This document shows, in pieces, positions 41,500 through 49,840 of a DNA stretch of 64,000 nt. Below the pieces are notes generated by a model. That model was given only the letters and a program-made list of their open reading frames with translations, was not told where the DNA came from and searched no databases. The position numbers were made by a program, and so were the translations under genes. Each line of letters begins with the position of its first letter. Positions within the stretch are counted from its first letter, which is position 1. Source of the stretch: Alviniconcha marisindica (taxonomy: Eukaryota > Mollusca > Gastropoda > Provannidae); assembly GCA_018857735.1 (NCBI GenBank), contig JABMCL010000825.1, forward strand, positions 167,501 through 231,500. Reading direction: 5' to 3'.

Positions 41500-44241
41500 A
41501 AAACAAAGCAATCATACAAACTATGTATACACAAGCACCAAACACAATTTTTCGAAGTTAGTTCCTTCAATGCTGACCTGTTTAAAAAATAGAAATAAAA
41601 AGGCGTCTAAGGCTAGGACGTGCTGCTATGGTTGACCATTCCATTTATCAATACCAGACTAAAGAAAAATGTAAAAAAAAAGGAATGGACAGACACAGTT
41701 AAAAAATATTTAATGTATAATGGCAAATACCAGTGTCACATGGTAGCAAGTCGCACATACCACCTATACTAGCAGCTCTCATCTCCTAGATGCTTAACAA
41801 GAACCACACAAAAAAGCCTATCTCCTAAAAACAGCAACAAAACCCACACAGTAATTGAAGAATTCTCTGTAAAAACAGGAGAATGGACCATTAGCACAAA
41901 AATGACAAGACAGACAGAGATAGGAAAGGGAATCAAAGGCAGCCCTGAGATTCCAGACAGGAGGATGTCACTGGCCTCCCTTTGGGGTCCAAGGTAGAAA
42001 AGAATCGCAGGGTTGGTTCATAACTGGATTCTAACGTCCTGTGCAAGCGATAAACGAAGTCTTAAGAACCCAAAGAGAAGGTCATGCAGGAAGGAACCAT
42101 GGAAGCACATGGAGACGCCACTGCCTCAGGGTGTATTTCAGGGTGCCTGTTGCGTGTGCAGGAGAAGAAAACGAAGCAGGTGGTGATGGGGAAACTGGGG
42201 ATGTCCGACTCCTTCGCAGAAATCAGTCTGCTGGAAGAGGAGCCCATCACCTGCTCCATCGTCACGGCAACCGACATGGAGCTGGGGGTCGTCAAACCTG
42301 AACGTCTGCATGGTAAATGGGGATCTTTTTGTTTTTTTGTTTTTGTGAAGCATATCACTGTGGGGAATTTGTTCACATAATATGCATCCGTCCTCCACAA
42401 TACAGGTTCGCTCCCTCATTCCTACTCCTTTTTCTACTGCTTGGTTTTCACTGCTGTTTTGCTCAGTGCGGAACACGCAGGACATAATATATACAAGTCA
42501 GATGCTGAAGAACTGCTCATGTTGGAAGAGCACCAATCTCAATTTTCATTTGTGTGTGTGTGTGTTCATTATTGCCATTGTGTGTGTGTGTATGTGATCA
42601 TGTGTTGTGTACAGGTATTTTACCATGCTTTGTATGAAAATGTTCATAAATTTTTGTGTTTGTTTATATACAATTGATTTGTATTGTTCATAAATTTTTG
42701 TGTTTGTTTATATACCACTGATTTGTATATATATATATTTGCACATCGCATGTTTTTCTTGAAGTTGTAAAGTGCATTGAGTCCGTCTCTGAAAGCGCTC
42801 TATAAATTACATATTATTATTGTTTGACAGGAGTTATTTGTTACTTATAAAACACAAACCTTATTGAGGATACATGACCTTTTTCAGAAAGTGTTTACAT
42901 GTTACACCAAATCGTGCTGACCATGACCCTCATTGTCTTAAGCTGTGCAACCTTTGAAGCAGTCAGATTCAGCTACATTAAAAACAATAACTACTCATTT
43001 TCATCACGTTTATGGGAAGGTATTTAACAGGTATCTTTTTCTGACTGTGTGTTTTGATTGTTCCAAGTTCACTACCAAGATGTAATATAAACTTTCAGTT
43101 TCAAATGACTGCGCCTCATTATCATCCTGCCTGCGCACCGGATTATAATCCCACATGTGCAATGCGCCTCATTATCATCCCACCTGTGCAGTGCGCCTCA
43201 TTATCATCCCACCTGTGCAGTGCACCTCATTATCATCCCACCTGTGCAGTGCACCTCATTATCATCCTGCCTGCGCACCTCATTATCATCCCACCTGTGC
43301 AGTGCACCTCATTATCATCCCACCTGATTATCATCCTGCTTCTCTTTTTTTGTGCAGAACTGGATGAAGTAACAGTGCAGCTTTTTAAACAGTCAAACAA
43401 GCGCACGTTTGGGGATCTGACAAAAGTGAGTTTTGTCTTAAAATGCAGTTTGGTCAAAGAACAGAATCTGGAAGTCAAGAATGTTTCCTTTTGAGAATTT
43501 GCTTGTCTAGATCATACAAACATATGCATGCATGCACAGTAAGAAATTTGACACACAGGCACATGCATGTATGCACAGTAAACACTTTGACCCAAAGGCA
43601 CATGCATGTATGCACAGTAAACAAATTGACACACAGGCACATGCATGTGCGCACAGTAAAAATATTGACACACAGGCACATGTGTGCACACAGAGTGGGA
43701 CATCCTAAAGTTTAAGACAATGATGGGAAGCAACAAAATTAGTTTCTAACAGAAAGTGTGAAAGAACAAAGAACAAGGAGGGTGCAGAAGGGATAGCCGA
43801 TCACTTTTTCTGAAGCAGGACTGTCACCGTAAAAGGACTCCACTTGACTGGATTGCTTTCTGTATAACGCTTTGTATGTAATATGATAGATATAAAATAT
43901 ATATTTGCAGAAAGCAGTTTCTAAGAGAAATGTGTGAAAGAACAAAGAGAGTACAGCAGGGAGAGTCGATCATTTTATCTGAAGCAGGACTGTCGCCGTA
44001 AAAGGACTCCACTTGACATTTCCATGTAACTAATGCAACACAGTAACAAAAAATGAAACAACGTGTATATCTTTGCCTATGACACTCTGCCCCTTTTCAC
44101 CTTCACCTTCAGGAGGACATCCAGAACGAGTACATTCAGCAGGAGCAGAAGAGAGCCTGGAACGAGTTCAAGCACAGTATGGTGGTCGACGTCATCAACT
44201 CCAATGGAATCCGCCCGGGCTATGGCAAATGGGCCAAGTGA
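28552..44241 (+). CDS. Cyclic-nucleotide-binding-domain protein (CNBD1/CNBD2-like), 14 exons
   Basis: The 14 exons listed below join in consistent phase to 1,515 nt (504 residues). Two CNB-type beta-roll folds are visible. The first is about residues 175-308 (FEFFADNISSNVLKELC, HMVLRGKVVPLT, VGDCFGTL, CELLKISVSDY). The second is about 325-440 (LIEWISYKPNT, PFIGFIKSGECHVL, SDSFAEISLLEEEP). The tail ends NSNGIRPGYGKWAK. Order and motifs fit the CNBD1/CNBD2 group, poorly characterised proteins of which CNBD2 is linked to sperm function. Canonical phosphate-contacting arginines are missing from both cassettes, so nucleotide binding is doubtful. It is longer than human CNBD1 (about 430 residues as I remember). 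I do not choose between CNBD1 and CNBD2. It is divergent from RAB2A and convergent with ACD. Confidence 0.85.
29976..30054 (+). CDS. CNBD-like exon 2
   Basis: LPSISKPPIVDYEALSWLCR then IQGLAS. Acceptor tttttgcacag, donor gtatgt. Phases fit both neighbours. Confidence 0.82.
30283..30345. repeat. (GA)n microsatellite
   Basis: About 31 uninterrupted GA repeats followed by cagacagacagacagaca. Similar GA tracts occur at 24970-25033, 33762-33821 and 35941-35990. Confidence 0.95.
30510..30626 (+). CDS. CNBD-like exon 3
   Basis: RDNPESSEDAHKLFMENYQK, then MFVPEPKKVGFPVHAEKRA. The donor is taken as gtatga at 30627 because the frame meets a stop soon after and this GT leaves the phase required by the next exon. 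Confidence 0.75.
30695..30825. repeat. (GT)n microsatellite
   Basis: Long interrupted GT run in CNBD intron 3. Other GT runs are at 34424-34500, 34580-34630, 35210-35385, 45260-45282, 57560-57660 and 60440-60478. Confidence 0.95.
31063..31365. repeat. 31 bp minisatellite
   Basis: About ten units of cacctgctccaggtgtaaca then gagttctcagt. The left edge abuts a tRNA-like fragment (gcgggtaaagcgtgttaggc at about 31019) similar to the SINE head near 1590. Confidence 0.93.
31906..31949 (+). CDS. CNBD-like exon 4 (44 nt)
   Basis: AGKSLSESESVHAT between attttcag and gtatgt. Small, but both splice sites are good and it is the only piece that bridges exons 3 and 5 in phase without a stop. Confidence 0.6.
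32080..32215 (+). mobile_element. MITE-like palindromic element, copy 2
   Basis: Inverted relative of 1098-1190: tgccata...ggttacgccatagg, 'tctctgaaaactgtc', 'ctgacagtttttt', 'caactcagattgtatcagg'. Confidence 0.5.
32380..32595. repeat. 42 bp minisatellite
   Basis: Five units of agagacaaacagcaaaagaa, 'gcaggaagcaaagaagaggtct'. The unit is a multiple of three, giving repetitive open frames. Confidence 0.93.
33205..33360. repeat. 32 bp minisatellite with acceptor-like unit ends
   Basis: Five units of gacctttcatgtgtttggat, 'cttgttttag', lying 105 bp upstream of the exon 5 acceptor. Each unit ends in a pyrimidine-rich ttgttttag that resembles a 3' splice site. Confidence 0.92.
33466..33640 (+). 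CDS. CNBD-like exon 5
   Basis: GRTTEVEKKPARKSWPTEEF, then HNVKDYLPLLHKERRSEDPE and LRRLLRKL. The donor gtacag is weak, but the frame hits a stop four codons on and only this GT restores phase to exon 6. Confidence 0.78.
34225..34373 (+). CDS. CNBD-like exon 6 (start of first CNB fold)
   Basis: PFERTAADNDQIFSILKTFE, FFADNISSNVLKELCVVAQL, ETWKEQDFT. Acceptor attttccag, donor gtatgt. The P-x-x-R-T-x-x-D-N-D stretch is the usual lead-in to CNB domains of this group. Confidence 0.88.
34877..35016 (+). CDS. CNBD-like exon 7
   Basis: VFGNTGLHMVLRGKVVPLTE, then YVYTGLEDDQLDLRSLTPVL, ENVDIV. Beta-roll strands including the G-x-V-x-V-type strand. Acceptor gttgttgcag, donor gtcagt. Confidence 0.87.
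36162..36223 (+). CDS. CNBD-like exon 8
   Basis: LEVGDCFGTLEKIEGKAPTT. GDCFG matches the phosphate-binding cassette start, but the following Glu is Thr. Donor gtccgt is weak; phase fits. Confidence 0.83.
36297..36668. repeat. 27 bp minisatellite
   Basis: About 14 units of ggacaattaccggtaccata, 'ctaagct', starting about 75 bp after exon 8. Central units are degraded by small indels. Confidence 0.9.
37369..37447 (+). CDS. CNBD-like exon 9
   Basis: LLSVKTVDTNCELLKISVSD then YSKVNV, closing the first CNB fold. Acceptor tgtttgcag, donor gtatgt. Confidence 0.86.
38178..38310 (+). CDS. CNBD-like exon 10
   Basis: QIQQREQTEKLNLLLSCPQY, KLWPRQPLQQVASLIEWISY, KPNT plus one base. The last 26 exon bases and first 14 intron bases are the founder of the 40 bp array that follows. 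The first donor gives the phase needed by exon 11. Confidence 0.85.
38284..39905 (+). repeat. ~40-copy tandem array of a 5' splice junction
   Basis: The unit is 26 bases of exon 10 end (tggatctcctacaaaccaaa, 'cacag') plus 14 bases of intron start (gtatggtctacaga). Nearly every unit keeps CAG followed by GTAYGG or a close variant, so most copies are intact donor sites. A unit of 40 nt is open in all three frames, so long repetitive frames run through the array. Reading on in the exon frame meets TAA at 38457-38459, after four units. Confidence 0.95.
40337..40561 (+). repeat. Four tandem copies of the CNBD exon 11 3' splice region
   Basis: Four copies of cccatcatgtccactgt(t/c)tga, 'catttgcag' separated by long C runs. 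AGs end at 40365 (tttag), 40437 (tttgcag), 40502 (tttccag) and 40561 (tttgcag, the functional one). Upstream copies are followed by poly-C instead of exon. Confidence 0.92.
40562..40671 (+). CDS. CNBD-like exon 11
   Basis: VIVSEGYKAPFIGFIKSGEC, then HVLRQVDVLQTLRNGKK. The donor is GC (AAG then gcaagc), the standard GC-AG exception, and leaves phase 0 for exon 12. Confidence 0.85.
41345..41995 (+). repeat. ~0.7 kb dispersed repeat, copy 2
   Basis: Relative of 17195-17950, same orientation, in CNBD intron 11. It ends at 'ctggcctccctttggggtcc', as does copy 1. Confidence 0.7.
42162..42312 (+). CDS. CNBD-like exon 12
   Basis: EKKTKQVVMGKLGMSDSFAE, ISLLEEEPITCSIVTATDME, LGVVKPERLH. It corresponds to the second phosphate-binding cassette, where FGE is FAE and the usual P-R-A is P-I-T. 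Donor gtaaat. Confidence 0.88.
43105..43340. repeat. 29 bp minisatellite with TGTGCAG in each unit
   Basis: About eight units of gtgcagtgcacctcattatc, 'atcccacct' directly upstream of the exon 13 acceptor (tttgtgcag). Confidence 0.9.
43358..43425 (+). CDS. CNBD-like exon 13
   Basis: ELDEVTVQLFKQSNKRTFGD, LTK. Acceptor ttttttgtgcag, donor gtgagt. Confidence 0.87.
43520..43695. repeat. 39 bp minisatellite
   Basis: Four to five units of gcacatgcatgtatgcacag, 'taaacaatttgacacacag'. A further 107 bp unit is duplicated at about 43741-43845 and 43913-44015. Confidence 0.9.
44113..44241 (+). CDS. CNBD-like exon 14 (C-terminus)
   Basis: EDIQNEYIQQEQKRAWNEFK, HSMVVDVINSNGIRPGYGKW, AK-stop (TGA at 44239-44241). 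Acceptor caccttcag. Confidence 0.88.
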   Translation, partial: EDIQNEYIQQEQKRAWNEFKHSMVVDVINSNGIRPGYGKWAK

Positions 44242-44617
44242 TCCAGTGCAACGCGTCTTTCCCACTGGTTTTGATATTTCCATGTTCAGGTTCAACTGGA
44301 ACTGTGACTCATAAACTGGGAGGATTTCCCTGCATGCAGTGATGATACATCAATTGAAGGGAACTGCGATACAGAAGGCAGGAAGATTTATTCATTTACT
44401 CTGCGGCAAATTCCAGTGAGGTATAATTCCCAGAGAAATTGATTTTCTTTCACTTCTGCCAAAACGAGAAAGGTCCGCAATATGGAACAATTTAGCATTT
44501 TCAGCATTAATTCCTGCTGTACCTTCTGAAGTTACTGCCAAGGGCAAAGCATCACAATCACAAGCACAACAGCATACATCATCACTGAAAAAACAGAGAA
44601 CATTTTACACCCTGAAG

Positions 44618-44623
44618 AATAAA
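44618..44623 (+). promoter_or_regulatory. Candidate CNBD-like poly(A) signal
   Basis: AATAAA about 380 bases after the stop, first canonical signal on this strand. Confidence 0.55.
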
Positions 44624-45252
44624 GTCAAGAAAGAAAACTGCACACTAAAATATTTGATGTATTACTTTCATTGCAGTGAGTTAAAAAAAGAAAAGAAGAC
44701 ATCTATAGTATTGTAATATGTGAACAACAGCTGTTTTTCCAAAGGGATTAACACGATCACTTGCATGCTGAATGAAGCCTCTGTGTCTAAACGTGGAACC
44801 TAACTCAGCATCTTCACTGGCAAACCAAACCTGCGTTGGTAAGTGGCCAGGACATGCCTATTGCTCTCTGTATGTTGACTGACGTGCTAATCTATCTGTT
44901 GGGTGCCTTGACTAGTGAAATCCAAAAACTGGTCTTAGTGGTAAAGTGATAGCGAACGTAATCATGTCCAAAATGAGTGTAAAGAATATTTTGTATGTCC
45001 AAAATGAGTGTAAAGAATATCTTGTAAAGAAGTGTTTAGGTCCACATGTAGGTTAATATGTATCATGTGAGTGCTCAGGGCATTGATGAGTGCACGATAA
45101 ATGCACACTATTATTGTTATTATTATTATTAAAGCACTGGTTGATCACTGTCACTAAATAAATTCATAAGTGATTTGCAAACATGTCATTCTAAAATCTT
45201 TTACAGACCATGTTACTAAACACATACAAGCATGCATGCAAAAGTGCGCGCG

Positions 45253-45285
<33 letters not shown>

Positions 45286-45707
45286 CACTAAGCAAAACTC
45301 AAAAATCATTTTGAAGATTTATTCCTTTTGCACGCATTCTGGCTCATAATAACTATCAATATCATACATCAAGCAGTTCACAGAAATGAATTTTGCTTAA
45401 GTCACAAAACTTTGAAAGTATGCTCAGTACATAAAAACGACACGAAAACCCATTTGTTGTTGCTGAAAGTGGACTGAAGGGTTCTATACTGACACATTTA
45501 GTGTTCTGGCATTATCAGCCACGTCAGCTCAGCTTCTTCAGCATGCCATACTCAAAACTCAAAGCAGCTGATACAGACCTACGCTGGTGCCATTATACCG
45601 AGGCAATAATTAAAAATTGAATGATCTTGATGTCTCCTGTAGCTGAATTTGTGCTCCCTCTTTTTTTCCATGTACCATCATCTAGAATTCAAAATACTTT
45701 ATTGTCC

Positions 45708-45713
45708 GTTGCA
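45708..45713 (-). promoter_or_regulatory. Candidate ACD poly(A) signal
   Basis: AATAAA on the minus strand about 390 bases after the ACD stop; a second candidate lies at 45318-45323. The nearer one is inside text resembling a dispersed 'actttattgtcc' piece, so the choice is open. Confidence 0.35.
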
Positions 45714-46099
45714 ATCATAACAACTCAACGGAAATTTTTCTTCACTCACACCAGCTCTGACACATTAACAATTTAGTTAAATTAAGTTGAACACATTAAA
45801 AACAGAAGCAGGAATAACACGTAAAGAACAGCTGTCTAAAACATATATATATATATAACAGTATTTTAAATTTTGTGCTCAGTGACTACTCATGCATGCA
45901 CGCTACCTCAAGTCATAATTTTTTTGTTGGTTCAAATTCCTGGTTGCCCTCCAACCACCGTCACAGTATCAATATTACTGTTCAGGAGCAGAAAAAAAGA
46001 GGAAAAAAAGAAGCAAGCTGTGTTTAAACTTAACACAGCCTTATGCAGGTTTAAACTACAATGCCGCTTTACTCTTAAACAAGAATGCTTCCTGTAATC

Positions 46100-49000
46100 C
46101 TAGGTACAGTCTTGGCCCAAACACTCTTCCACTTTTTTCAACAAATCTGCAGTCAGCTTCAGCTGCCGTAGGCGACGTTGTTGTGGGTCTCTGGACCTCG
46201 CCCTGTGCATCAGCCAGTCACCCAAGTTTCTTTTTATACGTTCTTGGATGCTGTCCATGTCTGTCTGTGGGGAATTTGTCTCTGAGTGTGAGTTCTCTTC
46301 CTGTGTGGCTGGGGTGATGGCCTGGTCAGCAGTTCTCGAAGGTGCGCTTCTCTTGGAACGGATTCCTTCGTGACGTGATGTTGCGGCGTGCCGGTCGGTG
46401 GCACTGGCTGTGGTGCCTGCTGAGCTCCTTCCTGGCCGCCCCGCTGATGATGCTTCAACAGGTCTTGCACAGGCCAAGTTGTCTCTAGTGAGGCCAGCAT
46501 TCTTTTGGGTTCTGCGGGCACTAGCCCTAACCAACGGATCAGTTCTTTTCGATGAGCGGTCAATGCTTGGGTTAGAAGTTAAAACACCTGAATCCTGTCT
46601 GGCACCTGGACCGGGTGATCTGTCTTTATCTGCCTGTTTCTCCCGGCTTCGTTTTCGTGTGACTTGAGCAGTTACAGAGCGTACAGCAACTGTCGGCCTT
46701 TGACTGCTTGTTCCTGCAATGACTGAAGTTACGGTGCGTGCAGATTTGGTATGCCTGCTTCTGCCTCTTCCTGTGACATTTTCTTCCACTTCATCGCTTG
46801 ATGAATCCGTTCCTTCTGCTGAAGGCAGTTGCTGCATGTGCCTGTTTCTGCTTGTCCCGGCAGCTGGCCTGGTCCCCAACCGCTGTTCGTGCTCAGCTGT
46901 TTGCCTCTGGGGAGACTTAGGCAAGCTAGTCCTGTTTTCTTCGGTTTCACCGCCCCTGTTCCTGCCTGCACACAGCCTGTCACTGTCTGTCTGAACTCTT
47001 CCTGCCCGCCACAGGCTTTGCGGGGCACGTGTCGGACCTGGCCGCTTGCGTTTTTTTAGCCTAGACGAACACAGCCAAAGATCTTTTTCCGACGCTTCCG
47101 TCTGCTGTGATGATGTCGCTGGTTGGTTTGAAGGTGGCTGGGTCTTGTCAGCTTGCTCTTCTCCGGTGTGACACAGTGTGGCCTGAGAAGCCACACTTGT
47201 TTGCTCCAGACGAGTCAGCAAGCTTGCTACCAGTTGTCTTAATCTGGTATTTTTGTGAGGTGAGCGGGTATTGTCGGTGGTGCTGTGGTTTGGGTCTGAG
47301 CTACTGTTACTACACCCAAGTGACCCTGGTTGCCCGACACCTGCAGCATCATGCCCAGCTACCTCACTTCTGTGAGTCACAGAATCTGTGGAAGCATGGG
47401 AACTGGTACTGACAAGTCTCTGTCTTGACTGTTTTTCTGGTGGTACGGCACCAATGTCCTGAAGACCCCTCACCCTCTCAGACATGGAAGATGTTCCTTC
47501 TGAGGCTTCTTCACTCGTATCGCTTTCAGCACTAGCAGCAGGTACATTTACGGGGCCATCATTTTTGGAACCCTTGCTGGATATATCAGTGTTGGCGGAA
47601 ATGCCAGAAGTACTCTGGCAGTGTCTCGGCACTTGTTTATTCTCCTTGGGCCTGTCCAGCCCTGTATCAGGCATCTGATCTGAACCTCGCTTTTTCTTCC
47701 CACCCCCTTCCAACAGGGTGCCGGTGGATTTTCTCTTACGGTTCTGCGTATCTTGACAAAGATCATTACCTTGGGCTGCGTGGTCGGCGCTCAGGTGGCT
47801 TACAGCATGCGCTGGGTGATCTTTTGAAGCCGGTTCAAGGGTGTTTGCTTCGTCAGTTTGTCTAGATTTGTCTGCAGACATTAGAATGCTCCTCAATATT
47901 GAATGAGCACTCTCCGTCCTGCTGGGACCAGCGTTTTTGGTTCGGCCACAAAGTTCACCGACAGTGTGTGCTTCTGACTCCAGATGATTGTCACTCATGT
48001 CCCCTATGCTGCTACTGCCGGATGAAGACAGCACGATGACATCCTCCTGACTGGAGTCAGGGACCACCACCGTCTCACTGCTGCTGACAGCTTGGGCTTC
48101 TGCATGGGTTGCCTTCGCTCGCCGCCTCGCAGTCAGCAGGATCAGTTCACTGCCATAGCTCTCGTCTGTTTCATCATCAGACTCCGTGTAGTCTACCAGA
48201 ACCTTGCTGGTGTTGGTGCATTCTTGAGATGCCTGAGAAATCCCATCTGCGCCTTCCAGAAAACTGGCCATTTCAAGGTCACCTGTGGGCAGAGCTTCTG
48301 GAGACCTGGCACCCGGCTGAGTGCTCTGCGATGATTCCTCTTCACCGTGATCTCGTTCCAAAGCCAGGAGCCTGGCATGCTCTTCGTTATCCATCTCCAA
48401 GACGGACATCTGTGGCCTCTCGCCTGGGTGGTTGCTGCGGCGCTGAATGGGCGAGAGGCTGAGGCACAGTGGCTGAGACGGACTCTCACCGGAAGAGGGG
48501 TTCTGGGTGGAGTAGTAGACCAAATGCTCTGGGGTGCTCTCCGTCAGGTCAGCACTGACAGGCGGTCTCGGACCATCCAATCCTTTGGCTGTACTTCTGA
48601 TGAGACAACCGCCTGCCTGGTTTATTGTGTCCGTGTGGCCCGCTGCTTGTCGTCCGCCGTTCCCCGTCCGTTTCTGGCTGGTCTCATCTCTTCTGTTGGA
48701 TGAGCTTCTTTTGCTCAGACCACCTGGACCTCTGTTCTGGAGCAGATGCTCACCATGCTCAGCATCTGTACCATGCTGCTCAGCCGTGTCCCCATCACAC
48801 GCACCCGCTGAGTTCTTGTGAACTACACTGTACGATGCATCAGGTACTAGGTCTTCAGTCAACAAGTCTGAAGGCTTGAAGCCTTGAGATTCCTGCACAG
48901 TGAATTCCATGGTGCTGGGCAGCTGCTGGCTGTCAGAGTCAGCGGTCCGTTCTGTTGTAAACTGAGGGGTTGTTTCAGAGAAGTGTACTGACCAGCGTGA

Positions 49001-49840
49001 CTGGCTGGCCTGCTGGCCATCTGTTGCGTGTTGTGTTGAAATTCCAGCAGCAAGACTTTTAAACTGTGACCTCGGGTTTGCTTCCCTGCTTGTCCGTACA
49101 CCGCCAACAGCACAATTTTTTCTTACGCTGGATCCCTCGCCAGCCCTATTTCTGCCAGCTGACGGCCAATCCACCACGACACCAGAATCTGAATCTTTTT
49201 CTGCACAACTCCTGTTGCACTGGCCTGCTGACCTCGGTGCAGAACTACTTCCTACACCTGCTTCCCTGCTCCTGGGATTACTTCTGTCTGGAACAGGCGC
49301 TGGTTTACTGCCAGTTCCGCACTCTGGACCCTGAGCATCAGTCTGATTGCCTGTAGATGTAGCACTGCTAGCAACTGATAACGGGTCTGACAAATCTGCA
49401 GGTGTGGCTGTGGACAAGTCACCTTTTTTTCTGGGCATCACTTGACCGCTATTGCAAGGCATGCCCACCTCTCTCTGCCTCTGGTCTTCACAGATCTCAG
49501 TGCTGTGCACAGCATCAGTGACGCCAACATCTGATCCCTTGTTCCTGGTGCCGGGCTGGTTGTGAACGACCACGCTGTGCACAGCATCGGTGACGCCAAC
49601 ATCTGATCCCTTGTTCCTGGTGCCGGGCTGGTTGTGAACGACCACGCTGTGCACAGCATCGGTGACGCCAACATCTGATCCCTTGTTCCTGGTGCCGGGC
49701 TGGTTGTGAATGACCACGCTGTGCACAGCATCAGTGGCGGTGCTGACTGGTGGTGATATGGGGTTGTCAGAAATCATTTCCTCTCCGTTGCTTGCAGACG
49801 AGATTGAGAACGACACATTTGGGTGATGGGGCTGAGAGTC
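46100..49840 (-). CDS. ACD: ACD exon 10 (3.7 kb terminal coding exon)
   Basis: 1,246 residues after acceptor tttattgcag, starting DSQPHHPNVSFSISSASNG and ending VEECLGQDCT-stop. Low complexity and Ser-rich, with three 24-residue repeats near the start, a VIVLSSSGS motif, basic clusters, and a charged predicted helix in the last ~50 residues (RIKRNLGDWLMHR, LKLTADLLKKVEECL). GC content is well above the flanks. It stays open over 3.7 kb, strong evidence of selection for coding. Confidence 0.88.
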   Translation of the reverse strand, partial: DSQPHHPNVSFSISSASNGEEMISDNPISPPVSTATDAVHSVVIHNQPGTRNKGSDVGVTDAVHSVVVHNQPGTRNKGSDVGVTDAVHSVVVHNQPGTRNKGSDVGVTDAVHSTEICEDQRQREVGMPCNSGQVMPRKKGDLSTATPADLSDPLSVASSATSTGNQTDAQGPECGTGSKPAPVPDRSNPRSREAGVGSSSAPRSAGQCNRSCAEKDSDSGVVVDWPSAGRNRAGEGSSVRKNCAVGGVRTSREANPRSQFKSLAAGISTQHATDGQQASQSRWSVHFSETTPQFTTERTADSDSQQLPSTMEFTVQESQGFKPSDLLTEDLVPDASYSVVHKNSAGACDGDTAEQHGTDAEHGEHLLQNRGPGGLSKRSSSNRRDETSQKRTGNGGRQAAGHTDTINQAGGCLIRSTAKGLDGPRPPVSADLTESTPEHLVYYSTQNPSSGESPSQPLCLSLSPIQRRSNHPGERPQMSVLEMDNEEHARLLALERDHGEEESSQSTQPGARSPEALPTGDLEMASFLEGADGISQASQECTNTSKVLVDYTESDDETDESYGSELILLTARRRAKATHAEAQAVSSSETVVVPDSSQEDVIVLSSSGSSSIGDMSDNHLESEAHTVGELCGRTKNAGPSRTESAHSILRSILMSADKSRQTDEANTLEPASKDHPAHAVSHLSADHAAQGNDLCQDTQNRKRKSTGTLLEGGGKKKRGSDQMPDTGLDRPKENKQVPRHCQSTSGISANTDISSKGSKNDGPVNVPAASAESDTSEEASEGTSSMSERVRGLQDIGAVPPEKQSRQRLVSTSSHASTDSVTHRSEVAGHDAAGVGQPGSLGCSNSSSDPNHSTTDNTRSPHKNTRLRQLVASLLTRLEQTSVASQATLCHTGEEQADKTQPPSNQPATSSQQTEASEKDLWLCSSRLKKRKRPGPTRAPQSLWRAGRVQTDSDRLCAGRNRGGETEENRTSLPKSPQRQTAEHEQRLGTRPAAGTSRNRHMQQLPSAEGTDSSSDEVEENVTGRGRSRHTKSARTVTSVIAGTSSQRPTVAVRSVTAQVTRKRSREKQADKDRSPGPGARQDSGVLTSNPSIDRSSKRTDPLVRASARRTQKNAGLTRDNLACARPVEASSAGRPGRSSAGTTASATDRHAATSRHEGIRSKRSAPSRTADQAITPATQEENSHSETNSPQTDMDSIQERIKRNLGDWLMHRARSRDPQQRRLRQLKLTADLLKKVEECLGQDCT

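Larger units (their letters stand above)
44242..46099. other. Convergent 3'UTRs of the CNBD-like gene and ACD
   Basis: No coding exon. It contains plus-strand AATAAA at 44618, minus-strand candidates at 45318 and 45708, a LINE/SINE-like tail with 'gggcattgatgagtgcacg..attattattatt' near 45075-45130 (relative near 57790) and a GT run at 45260. Confidence 0.6.

Noticed and set aside
43443..43736. Frames with CVNTLTQRHMHV-type repeats
   Set aside because: Products of the 39 bp minisatellite in a CNBD intron.
48092..49356. Plus-strand frames opposite ACD exon 10 (80-118 codons)
   Set aside because: Shadows of a GC-rich 3.7 kb coding exon; no initiation or splice support.
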